Shown piece after piece: positions 1 through 10,142 of a DNA stretch of 64,000 bases; position 1 is the stretch's first letter, and the number at the start of each line of letters is the position of its first letter. The DNA is from Bostrychus sinensis. Lineage: Eukaryota; Chordata; Actinopteri; Gobiiformes; Eleotridae. Where the stretch lies: the NCBI GenBank assembly GCA_020698575.1, contig CM036243.1, positions 34,623,903 through 34,687,902 on the forward strand. The letters run 5' to 3'. The position numbers and the translations under genes are program-made. The notes beneath the pieces were generated by a model. The model did no database searches. It saw only the letters and a list, made by a program, of their open reading frames with translations, and had not been told where the DNA came from.

Positions 1-90
1 TCACCCTAAGGTTCTGCATTTATACACACCTTCCTGTTCCATATTACAAGTATTTAAGTACCAAATAAAACAATGATTTCTTTGTCTCAG

Positions 91-3000
91 CCCCCAGAGG
101 CCCTGGACGTCCGGAGCCCTGCCCCCCTGCTGCTAACAGTGCGAACAAAGAAGCGTTACTTTATTCCCCCTACAGTGGGCCTGAAGGGGAAGAGGGATGG
201 AAACCCTGAGGCCAAAGCCCGGGCTGCAGGCATCGTCTTCAGGCAGGAGTACTTCGAGAGGCCCATCAACATCGCCTGCACTGGTAACAACTGTTATAAT
301 ACTGTTATCATAATGTTATTCATGCTGTCACTACTCTTTCTAACGAGGAGGAAACCTCACTGACAGTGGAGCTGAGAAAAACACAGAGCTGGAGGTAGCA
401 GAGCTTTGTTTGTGATGAGGATGGATAAGATTAGGAATGAGTCCATCGCAGGGGCAGCTCATGTTTTTGGAGATAAAATTTCCAGACTGAGATGGTTTGG
501 ACATGAACAGAGGAGGGACAGTGGATATATGGAGAGAAGTATGCTGAGGTTAGAGCTGGAGGCCGAGAAGAGAGAAGAGGATGCAGAGGAGAGGGTTGGA
601 TGGAGGAGATAATTTGAAAGGAACAGGTCTAAAACCAGGACTAAAGCAGGATTAGTCGTGACTCTAAACTAGTAGGTCTGTGTGTTGTTAAGAACCTCAC
701 GATTCAATTCGATTTTGATTCTTCAGTTCCAGTTCAATTCAATATCATTTCAATTCTATATTGATTTAAATTAGGGCTGCAACAAATGATTATTTTAATA
801 ACTAATTAAATCTGTTGATTATTGTTTTGATTAGTGGGATAGTGAGGTGTGTTTGTATTTAAAGTGGTTAAAAACTTGAGGTGTTTTATAATTCCCGTTA
901 AAAATGGTAAAAATTATACCAAAAATCACTTAATTTTTACAAAATTTGAATCAGATGAAGCTACAACTATGTCACTGAAGGACGTTTGGATAAAGCATAT
1001 GTACACTCAAAGATATTTTTAATCAAAAACACAAAATGTACAGTTGTTTTTAACTGTATTTGTTGTTTTACTGCCTCCTCTCTGAGCACATTGGCATGTT
1101 TCAGAGTCTGGGAATACTTCAGTTAACAATTAAACAATTATTAAATTAGTTGATAGTTATTTCAATAATTGATTATAATCGATTAATTCAGTTAGTTGCT
1201 GCAGCCCTAACTTAAGTGCATCAATTTTGATTCAAAAATAAGTCAATTAATTAATTAATTATTAATAAATTAATTCAGTACCTGCTGATATTTTTAAATA
1301 ATAATGTGTTCAATATTTCTAATTCTCACAGTTGGCATGAAGTCACTTCCTTAGTAATGCTCGTCCCAAAGGGGCAAACAACACACACTGGGATATTAAA
1401 TACCTTGCTAAAACAACAGGAAATCACTTTGCTATAAACTAATAAAACTGACTTGAGAGCAAATGCCTGAATTGTGTAAGACAGCAGGAGATGAAGGGAA
1501 AACAACTCAAAAGAAATATATAGTTTTCCTCTTTGTGCCATGTTAGTATGGTATAGGAGGGATAATGTCCGACTGTGAGAATGGTTAAGAACAAACTGGC
1601 CCAACGTGTTTCCCTGCCACTCACACTTCTGGGGTTGAAACAATTTATCAGATTTTGATCGATATTGAATTGAGGAAAAAAATGTTTGCAATGCATTGAT
1701 GAATCGATATTTTTACCCATCCCTATAAACTAGATTTGCTTTGTTTTTCCAGCGGGAATCTTCGACCCCTACATCCCTCCCGAAGGCGACGCTCGTCTCT
1801 CAACTTTATCCAAAGAAGGAATTAAACAGCGCACGGAGCAGATTCGACAGAGCGCCGCTTCACAACTCGCGTAAGTCACACAAGTTTACACACATCTAAT
1901 TCATTTTAAGCCTATTTTCAAAGTAATCGATATTATTTTTTATATCTTCACAGGATTCGTAAAATCAAAGAACATGACCCTCAGTTCTCAACGAAGGAGT
2001 TTGCAGAAAAAGCTCAAGAAATCTTCATCGAGGCTCACCACGCATTGACACAGTGAGAAAACACTAACACAAAGCAAAGTGTTCTGTTTATTATTGCAGA
2101 TGTTAACAAGAATTTATTTGTGTTGCAGGTTTAACAAAGAAAGACTTCATTCCTTGGTGACAGAGAGGTGTTACCCTGTGAGTTCTCATTTGCCGGTTAT
2201 TTATAATCCATAATATCATTTAGTCTCCGTCTCACCTTGAATGCCTCTCATTTGTTCTTTCTTTAGGAGATGACCAGAGGAAACCGGTACAAGACGATCC
2301 GGTGGAGGTTTCTCGAGTCTCTGGAGCCTCCCAGAGTGGTTCACGCTCGATGTCCCGACATGGTTTCAAAAGGAAACTTGTACGGCCAGGTCACGGTCCG
2401 CATGCACTCAAAACAGGTACAAGACAGCACTGGGTTATGGCGTATATGTGTAAATACACTCAAGGAAAAAAGAAACGTACCACTGCTTTTTTACCACATT
2501 TTTGTTTGGTTACTTATTTTTGATGGAAATATTCCATGTGCACATCAACCATATACCCGTCCCTGATATTCAGACCCAATTAATCAATGCTTATGACAGT
2601 TTCAATAACAATAACATGACCAAACAATAATAATGCAGCAGTTGTGACATGTGGTCGACCAGATCTGGGACGGTCATTGGAGGATCCAGTGGTGTGGAAA
2701 CGCTCAGCGAGGCGTACAACAGTAGAGTGATGGACTCCAAACTCCTGGCTACAGCCGTGTGCTCCTTCAGCTTGAAGCAGGCCAATGGCTGCCAATCTCT
2801 CTCTGGTTGCAGGAGTCGTGGCATTGTGAACAAATGTGCTTTTTTTTCCATTTTGGTGTCTTTTTATAGGGAATGGTTGTGCACAATTGAGGACAGGTCC
2901 AATTCATCTCTGAGTTTTACTCATGACCCAGACATAGGTGATTAATACAAAAATACAGTTGTTATTGCTCATCAAAATCAATCAACCGGAACCAGGAAAA

Positions 3001-6000
3001 CAGTCATTTCATTTTGACTCAGAATAGAACTAAACTCATTGTAGTCTGTAATTTTTCACTGGCTGTAATATTTTTTGACAAATTGAGAAAATGAAAGTGG
3101 TGCGTTTCTTTTTTCCTTGAGTGTAAAACAACTCTGTCTGACGTGTAGCCGTGTTGTAGAGTATTTCTGATGTATAGTTGGTCCAAGGATGAAGCAGCAG
3201 TGAACCAGCAACAGGTGACAGGGAGCGAAGGCTGAGGCCTGTGTGGTCTGAGCCACACAAGCCTGTTTTTGTTTTTTTGTTTTTTTATTGGCTTTTTACA
3301 CTTTACAACAAAAACACGCCGGCTCAGACTCTATAGACAAAAGCCAAAACAATGACTTAGCATTGCAACTATATAGAGATTTAGGAAAATAGATGAGACT
3401 CCAGGTTCCACATATCTCACATCAGCAGAGGTGGACTGTAATGAAGTAAGTTTACTTGAGTACTTAAGTATAGTTTTTGAGTAGTTACTTGAGTAGTGTT
3501 TTTAGGAGAAACTTACTACTTTTACTTCACTACATCTAAAAATATAAATATAATACTTTACCAAAAGACAACTGACTTACTCCCTTAAGATAATTATTTA
3601 CTACATTATACTAATATTTGCTCTCAGGAACTAAAAAGAACCTCTGGGCACAAACTGGAAGTGATTTAGCTTTTGCTTTGAACATTATTTGCATGATTCT
3701 TTAATAAACCAATTAAAACATTATTGATTAGTATGATCATAAAACCCAGACTTATTTATAAAATGTAAGGCTTGTTTTTCTGCTATGGTTTTATAAGTTG
3801 ATTCCCACATGTCCACGTTTCATCATTAGAGGGTAAGATTAAGAATGTATGAAAATGTCATTTATTCATATTTTTGGAGCTGCAAATTTGTGACTTGAAT
3901 GTTGTAGAAATTTTACCCAAAATTCATGACTGCACTCATTTGAAAGACATTGTGAAAAACATTTTTTTTAAAGCACTTTTAAATACTTGAAATATTTTGG
4001 AGCACATACTCCAGAACTTTAACTCAATTAAAAATTTGACTAAGCAACATTTACTTGTATTGGAGTAATATTTGACCTGGAGGATCTACACTTTTACTCA
4101 AGTAAAGGAGTTGAATTTGTGTTTGTCCAGCACAAAGGATCCCAAATAGAGAAAAACCTGTCAGTTTTGGAAAGTGTTAGACACGTTAAATATTCCAGTG
4201 GCAGCAAGTCCAGCAAGACCTTCTGCAGGCCTTTAACTTACTCCTGCTGCAGTAGGATGTTCTTTCTGGCAGCAAAAGTTAGAATCCCTTACAGTCTTTT
4301 TCCATCCTGTGACATAACGTGTTTGCTCGGGAGTCCCAAAATGAGGGACAACAGATCCAAATCCAGGTTTACTCCCAATATCTATTTCACAAAGTATACC
4401 AGACCAGTACTTCTGTAATTTCCAACATGACTAAAGACGATGTGTCAAAGTCCCAATTTCTATTAAAAGTTCTAATTAAATTAATTAAAAGTTCTTCTAT
4501 TAAAGTTATGTTTGCGATTTGGTGCATCCTGTGATTAATTTTAAGTTGGATTGATCTAACTCTGTTACAAACTGAAATAAATGTAGCACATCCTCAGATA
4601 CTCTCCCATTCATCATCACTGATAACAACAGACGGTTCTGTCTCCCATGTGCCTCTCTGCTCATAGACAGCCTCCTCCTCCTCTGAAATAACTTTTCAGG
4701 GGAGATTTCCAGGTTTTGAGTAAATGTGGTGCTGTGTTGAATGTAATGTCTCAACTGCAGGTACTGGAAAAGGTCCTGCCTAGTGATGCTCTATAGTCAT
4801 TTTGATAGAAATGAATCAGTTACCACAGAGCTGCTTAGCCTCTGTCCAAAAAGTAAATGGGTAAAATGAATGGGAAACTTACTTCTGGAACCGGGGTCAC
4901 CGTTGAGCTCCATAGTCCTTTCACAAAGTGTTCATCGGAGTTTTCTTTTCACTTTTAAATTGAGTAAGAAATGCATTTATGTTTTATGAATTGGTATTTG
5001 TTTCTCCAGTCGTTGGCCATCTACGACCGCTTTGGCCGCCTGACTTTGGGCGGAGAGGACCAGTCCAAAGACGTGCTGGAGTATCTGGTGATAGAGCGCC
5101 ACCTGGTGAACCCTTACGGAAGCTGGAGGCTGCACGGGAAGATCGTGCCATCCTGGGCCCCTGCCAAAGATCCTATTATCAAGGTGAGGGTTCACTCCAC
5201 AAGTTCATCTTTTACCACAGAAAGGATCTATCAAAGAAAATTACAGGACAGTTGTATTTCATGTTTTGTGGTCATTTTATTTTGCATATTTTCAATGCTA
5301 ATGGCAGTGGGAAAATATGTTATTATTTATTTTATTTTGCAAATGTTCTTTCAGATCCTTTAAAGTCTAGAGTAGTGATTCTTAAATCTTTTACAGCAAG
5401 TATCACTCTAAACAGGACTAAACCTGGACTAAACCAGGTCTAGGCAAGGATTAAAAGCAGGACTAAAACCTGGATTAAACTTGGATTAAACTAGGACTAA
5501 ACCAGGTCTAGGCCAAGACTAGAAGCTGGACTAGAAGCTGGACTAGAAGCTGGACTAGAAGCTGGACTAGAAGCTGGACTAGAAGCTGGGCTAGAAGCTG
5601 GGCTAGAAGCTGGGCTAGAAGCTGGGCTAGAAGCTGGACTAGAAGCTGGACTAGAAGCTGGACTAGAAGCTGGACTAGAAGCTGGACTAGAAGCTGGTGA
5701 AACCGGGACTAAACCAGGTCTAGGTCAGGACTAGAAGCTGGGCTAGAAGCTGGGCTAGAAGCTGGGCTAGAAGCTGGGCTAGAAGCTGGGCTAGAAGCTG
5801 GGCTAGAAGCTGATGAAACCGGGACTAAACCAGGTCTAGGTCAGGACTAGAAGCTGGACTAGAAGCTGGACCAGAAGCTGGATTAAAATTTGATGAAACC
5901 GGGACTAAACCAGGTCTAGGTCAGAACTAGAAGCTGGGCTAGAAGCTGGGCTAGAAGCTGGGCTAGAAGCTGGGCTAGAAGCTGGGCTAGAAGCTGGGCT

Positions 6001-6628
6001 AGAAGCTGGGCTAGAAGCTGATGAAACCGGGACTAAACCAGGTCTAGGTCAGGACTAAAAGCAGGACCAAAACCTGGATTAAACTGGGACTAAACCAGGT
6101 CTAGGTCAGGACTAAAAGCAGGACCAAAACCTGGATTAAACTGGGACTAAACCAGGTCTAGGTCATGACTAAAAGCTGGATTAAAACCTGGGCTAAAACT
6201 GGAATAAACCTGGACCTAACCAGATTTAAGCCGGGTCCATAGCAGAATTAAACATGGACTAATTATGGATTAAATAAACCTAGACTAAACCAAGTCTAAG
6301 CCAGGACTAATCCAGAAGTAAAAAATGGACTAAAGCTGGATTAAACCTAGCCTAAACCAGATCTAACCCAGGACTATAACTGGACCATAACTGGCTCTAA
6401 ATTAAACGAAATCCAAAGAACTGCGAAAGACTTCTGAGTACCACAGAATAAGCTTAATTGTCCTTAAATACTGCCGTTGTATTGTTATAAACCAGACGTG
6501 ATTATAAATTATCCTTTGTTTCCTTCCAGACTGTGAGGATTCCTGGTCCGGAGCTGAAGCCCTGGGAAGAGTTCGACCCTCAGACCTACAAAGTCCCTTC
6601 ACCTGAGGCTGTGCAGTGGTACAAGTGA
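91..6628 (+). CDS. mrpl45: MRPL45, mitochondrial ribosomal protein mL45 (5' exon outside window)
   Basis: Coding exons read from splice sites and phase: 91-283, 1753-1870, 1954-2052, 2129-2177, 2267-2416, 5010-5183 and 6530-6628 (TGA stop). All junctions stay in frame. Recognisable family segments are VRTKKRY, ACTAGIFDPY, IFIEAH, LVTERCYP, YKTIRWRF, LAIYDRFGRL, NPYGSWRLHGKIVP and IPGPELKP, matching mL45 as I know it. The protein belongs to the large subunit of the mitochondrial ribosome, carries a Tim44-like fold and helps dock the ribosome at the inner membrane (family knowledge). The visible part encodes about 294 residues; the mitochondrial targeting end and start codon are to the left. 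The first exon border could be 91 or 98, since both follow an AG. Introns carry a Tc1 derivative, hAT-like repeats and a 12 bp minisatellite; no frame break is seen in the exons. Confidence 0.95.
400..640 (+). mobile_element. Non-LTR retrotransposon relic (reverse transcriptase C-terminal tail)
   Basis: The translated stretch contains RNESIAGAAHVFGDK, RWFGHEQRRDSGYM and EEDAEERVGWRR. These match the end of an endonuclease-reverse transcriptase protein of fish LINE elements. Only the tail is present and it is followed by a few CTAAACCAGG-like units. A second copy of the same tail lies near 59990-60170. Confidence 0.7.
685..1728. mobile_element. Nested inverted-repeat elements in an MRPL45 intron
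   Basis: The inner element, about 771-1210, begins with AGGGCTGCAACAAATGATT and ends with GTTGCTGCAGCCCTAA, a hAT-type fish MITE signature. It interrupts an older repeat whose halves are rich in GATTCAATTCGAT-like and ATCGATATT-like words (about 685-770 and 1620-1728). No coding capacity is seen. Related inner copies lie at 20440-20812 and, more divergent, 13497-13888. Confidence 0.55.
2457..3123 (-). mobile_element. Non-autonomous Tc1-like element with TA flanks
   Basis: The 667 bp element starts CACTCAAGGAAAAAAGAAAC and its right end is the reverse complement, with one mismatch over about 28 bases. It is flanked by TA at 2455-2456 and 3124-3125, as expected for Tc1/mariner. On the minus strand it encodes only the N-terminal DNA-binding part of a transposase (AAIGLLQAEGAH, GVHHSTVVRL, NDRPRSGRPHVTT, roughly 2795-2640). 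The DDE catalytic domain is missing. It lies in the intron after MRPL45 exon 2267-2416. Confidence 0.8.
3425..4135. mobile_element. hAT-like MITE rich in ACTTGAGTA words
   Basis: The segment begins GCAGAGGTGGACTGTAATG, runs through TTACTTGAGTACTTAAGTA, and near 4085-4115 returns to TTTTACTCAAGTAAAGG, so its ends are partly inverted. This composition is typical of a dispersed fish hAT-derived MITE. Related fragments occur near 8895-9000 and 63660-63730. No ORF of interest is present. Confidence 0.5.
5384..6400. repeat. CTAAACCAGG array with nested 12 bp CTAGAAGCTGGG runs
   Basis: This is the last MRPL45 intron. Degenerate units of CTAAACCAGGA/GGTCTAAACCA are interrupted by four runs of a near-perfect 12-mer, CTAGAAGCTGGG or CTAGAAGCTGGA. 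The runs lie near 5520-5695, 5730-5812, 5848-5890 and 5930-6020, and are separated by a linker that includes GAAACCGGGACTAAACCAGG. Confidence 0.9.
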
Positions 6629-7700
6629 CCACCAGAGGGCGCTCCCTTCAGTATTAAACACCACTGTGGGACTTTGTTAACATCACTCACGGCCAATGCA
6701 AGCTCATGATACAGCTTTGTAAGGATAATTTAGTTGTCTTCAGCGGTAACTTTCAACTGGTGTCATCTCGGGACCCAGCGTTTTCTCTTAATATTTTTTT
6801 GGGACACATTTTTTTTACATATTTTACAATCCTGTCTACAACTTAACCCCAGCAAAGTCTCACACTCTGTTTCCTATTAGTTACTATGGAGGCCCACTTT
6901 CATTTTACTCACTCTAAATGCATAAATAAAAGTAAGGTATTTGTTATTAAAATGACATTTAGAGGTATGTAAAAAGGCTCAAGCTGCTAAGAACATGCCC
7001 TTGGTCCACTTTTAGGTCCCAACCCACCAGTTGAGAATCCATAATCTACAGCAAATGTGGTTTTATAATGCTGTTGCAACAGGAAGCCATCAATAATGTA
7101 AAAAAAAAACAATTTTTTTTCACTTGTCTAGTCCTTTTTGTCAAATTATGGTGTATAAAATAAAATACTCTGTTAAGTTTCAGTAAGTCATTGTTTAAAA
7201 ATAGAAAAATATAGCGTACCGTTTGCAAACAGACTGCGGACTCGGTTACCAAAAGACAAACAGAAAACATTAGTATCAAACCAAAACGTTACATAGAAGC
7301 TCATTCAAAAACACAGCCCAACCTGCAACCCTGCTCCCCAACGAGGTCACTCCTCCAGTGACAAACACTGGTTGTAAGATAATTCAATTTTAGATTTAAG
7401 CCCCTAAAATCCCAGGTTTCTGAGACGATGCCCTCACGTTTTCAGATGACAGAAACATCACATCAGCAGATCATATTTTCTCATTTTTCTGTCGTCTGTA
7501 GTGCCATTTTCTCAAAAACCTGTGATTTAAGGGAATAAAATGTTTACAGAAATATGAATATTTGGTATGAATATTTAACGCAGGTGTAGCTGATTCTAAT
7601 GAGCTCCATCAAAGCAGAGTATTATAATGTTTTTATAGCTACAAAATGAAAAGTGTTTAAAATGTGTCTGAACGTGAGTATTTGACACTGCACAAAAACT
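6629..7700. other. MRPL45 3' UTR and flanking AT-rich DNA
   Basis: The 3' UTR begins after the TGA at 6626-6628. An AATAAA at 6925-6930 is a plausible polyadenylation signal. The rest is AT-rich and shows no coding exon that I recognise. Confidence 0.5.
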
Positions 7701-7717
7701 AAAAATGCATAAAACTC

Positions 7718-7822
7718 AATCACAACAAAAGGTTTAAAAGGAAGTTATCTGGGCTTGGTTTTTAACTTTAACTTTAAAAACCAAAGTCCAGATTACTTCC
7801 TTTTAAACCTTTTGTTGTGATT
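7718..7822. repeat. Imperfect hairpin, about 48-base arms
   Basis: The left arm starts AATCACAACAAAAGGTTTAA and the right arm is its reverse complement with a few differences, around a loop of about 8 bases. The flanks (7480-7700 and 7970-8160) share words such as GAATATTTGGTAT and AACAAAATGAAAAG, so a larger repeat surrounds it. Confidence 0.8.
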
Positions 7823-8189
7823 CATTCAGCCTGGATGATGTTTCTGCTGACTGTTGACCTTTCCCAGGCGCTAATATTCAACACAAAAATATCATATATG
7901 CATTTATTATTTTAAAAATAACTCATATTTTTGTTTGTGTCACTCAACAACAGTGCTATCATCACACAAATCTGGCATTTAAGTGGTTAAAATCATACAA
8001 AAATGATGAATATTTGGTATAGATAAGTCAGATGTAGATGATAAAAAAAATAAATGAAAGTACAATATCAAGTTTTACAGCAACAAAATGAAAAGCTAAT
8101 TTTACGCACACAGCAGTACGAATGTGATTATTTTAAAAGGGTCCCTGAGGATTAATGTCTCACTAGATTTTAGCAATTCTGTGCATGAG

Positions 8190-8575
8190 AGCAGGTGTTT
8201 CCCAACCAGGGGTACAGGGACCCCTAGTGGTACGCGAGCACACTGCAGGGGGTACGTGGAGTCATATGATCATTTATAGGACCTTTATATATTTGGCTTT
8301 CAAAGACTAAAATAAACCTAACCCAGGACTATAGAGAGAGATGGGACACTAAAGAAGGACAAAAGGGAACTAAACCAGGAAAAAAAAGCAGTGCTAAACT
8401 TGAACAAGGTTTAAACCAGAATTAAACCAGGTCTAAACAAGGTCAAAGCAGGACTAAATTAAGATTAAACCAGAACTTAACCATACCTAAAACCAGAGTG
8501 AAACTAAGACTAAACCATGACTAAGCTGGGTCCAAACCAGGACTAAATCTGGTGCTGGAGTACATGAAACCATAA
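8190..8575. mobile_element. hAT-like end joined to a CTAAACCAGG array
   Basis: The left part carries TTTCCCAACCAGGGGTAC, GGGACCCCTAGTGGTAC and GGCTTTCAAAGACTAAAATA. It is followed by degenerate CTAAACCAGG units to about 8550. The same head is found at 35644 and, inverted, at 53240-53420. Confidence 0.7.
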
Positions 8576-9715
8576 AGGTTGCATTAGAATAACATTTGAT
8601 GAATTAGCTCTTCATTCAGCCTTTGCCTGATGAAGAAAGGTGACCTGGTTGAATCCATTTATTTTTTTTAATAACGACTTGGAAGTTTGTAAAAAATAAA
8701 ATGTTGACAGGATCCATTTGTTTTAAAATCTTTATAGAAATTTAAAGAAACAGCAGCAACGACAGCTACATAAGTCTAAAAAAGCAGCAGTTTTAGAGCT
8801 GGTCATGTAAAAACAGTCACTACAATCTTAAAAACTTTATCGTTGGGCTTCAATACAGTAAAATACAGAGCAAACACAAACTCACACAACCAGTACTGGA
8901 GTAAAAGTACTGTTACTGCAAAATAATACTAAAGTAGAAGTAAAAGCACTCAACACACAACTCAACTACTAATATTACTACTACTATTAGTAATACTAGA
9001 GGACAAGGCTTTTGACTCCACAGTAGTCTGATGAATATTTCTCATCTCACTTAGATTTGATTAAATACTCAAGTAAACGTCTATAAATACAAAATGTCCT
9101 GGGTTGAACACAAAATTTGGGAACAGTACACTGTAAGAGTAGTGGCAGTAGTGGTAGTAGTAATAATGTAGTAGTAGTGGATTTTGCAGTGAAATGGAAA
9201 AACAAAGTAATAAACAGGTACTTTAACTTCTACTTGAGTAATATTATTTTGATCAGTAACAGTATTTCTTTCACCTCTTTTAGTGGATGCTCTTGTTCAA
9301 GGCAAATGACGCACTTCTCCATCACTGCTATACGAGTGTGTGTTCATCTGTGGTCAAGTTTGTGTTTAAAATATTCATAATAAACAGGAGCAGGACGTAC
9401 GTTCTTAACATAAATTCAATCCTGTGAAATTTGTGAACTCATAACAAAACTAACAACTATTTCTTAAAACGTACTCCTATAAATAAACACCATAATCTAA
9501 TCAAAATAACCTAAAAAAACCCAAAAACATTTTAGTGTGAACCTGAAATACTGGGCTTATTCTGAAAACCAGCACTGGGGCCCCACATTTCCACCGCTGC
9601 AACCAGGAATCATGTAACGATGCACTTCACTCAATGGATATTGAATTTTTTTTTTAAAATCTCATCAAAAATGTCTCCAACAAAAAAATCTAAAACTAAA
9701 AAAAAAATGTGTTTT
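8576..9715. other. Intergenic DNA with trinucleotide repeats
   Basis: AT-rich sequence with imperfect AGT/ACT trinucleotide tracts near 8960-8995 and 9130-9180, and an ACTACTCAAG-like MITE fragment near 8895. No exon is recognised. Confidence 0.4.
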
Positions 9716-9717
9716 AA

Positions 9718-10045
9718 TTCAAGGTTTCTGCATGGCTCAACAAGTTGAATTTAAGACTTTTTTTTAGACTTTTTTTAAGATAATTGTTGAAGAAAATGAA
9801 GACCTGGTTCATAAACACAGTGCACTGCGTCGTTTGTGACGATTGACGACAGCGAGTGCCGCAAAGCCTTTTGTTTTTGGTAAGAAGAAAATCTGAGCTC
9901 TCATATTGACGACGGTAACACGCCTCTGACAATTTAAGTGGGCATTTTAGAATAAGTTGTGAAATGTAGTGACATATTTAAGACCTAGTACTCTGCGTCT
10001 CGGCAAATGTAAGACTTTTTTTAGACTTTAGACCCTGCAGAAGCC
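9718..10045. mobile_element. hAT-like MITE, CAGGGTTYCTGCAGG-type ends
   Basis: The segment begins AAGGTTTCTGCATGG and ends ACCCTGCAGAAGCCCTG, so the ends are inverted. The interior is rich in TTAAGACTTTTTTT words. It belongs with segments near 18600-18725, 22962-23315 and 37257-37625, which share the TTAA-rich interior and GGGTTYCYGCAG ends. Confidence 0.5.
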
Positions 10046-10142
10046 CTGTAAATACATGAAATGACGGAAACCTGAACCTTTTAAACCACTCTTCCCTCTG
10101 CATCGTTACACCCCTGCTCACCACAAAAACCCCGCAGACCTC

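Noticed and set aside
5184..5443. Extension of MRPL45 coding sequence past 5183
   Set aside because: The GTGAGG donor after AAG at 5181-5183 joins in frame to 6530, matching the family; the extension is intron.
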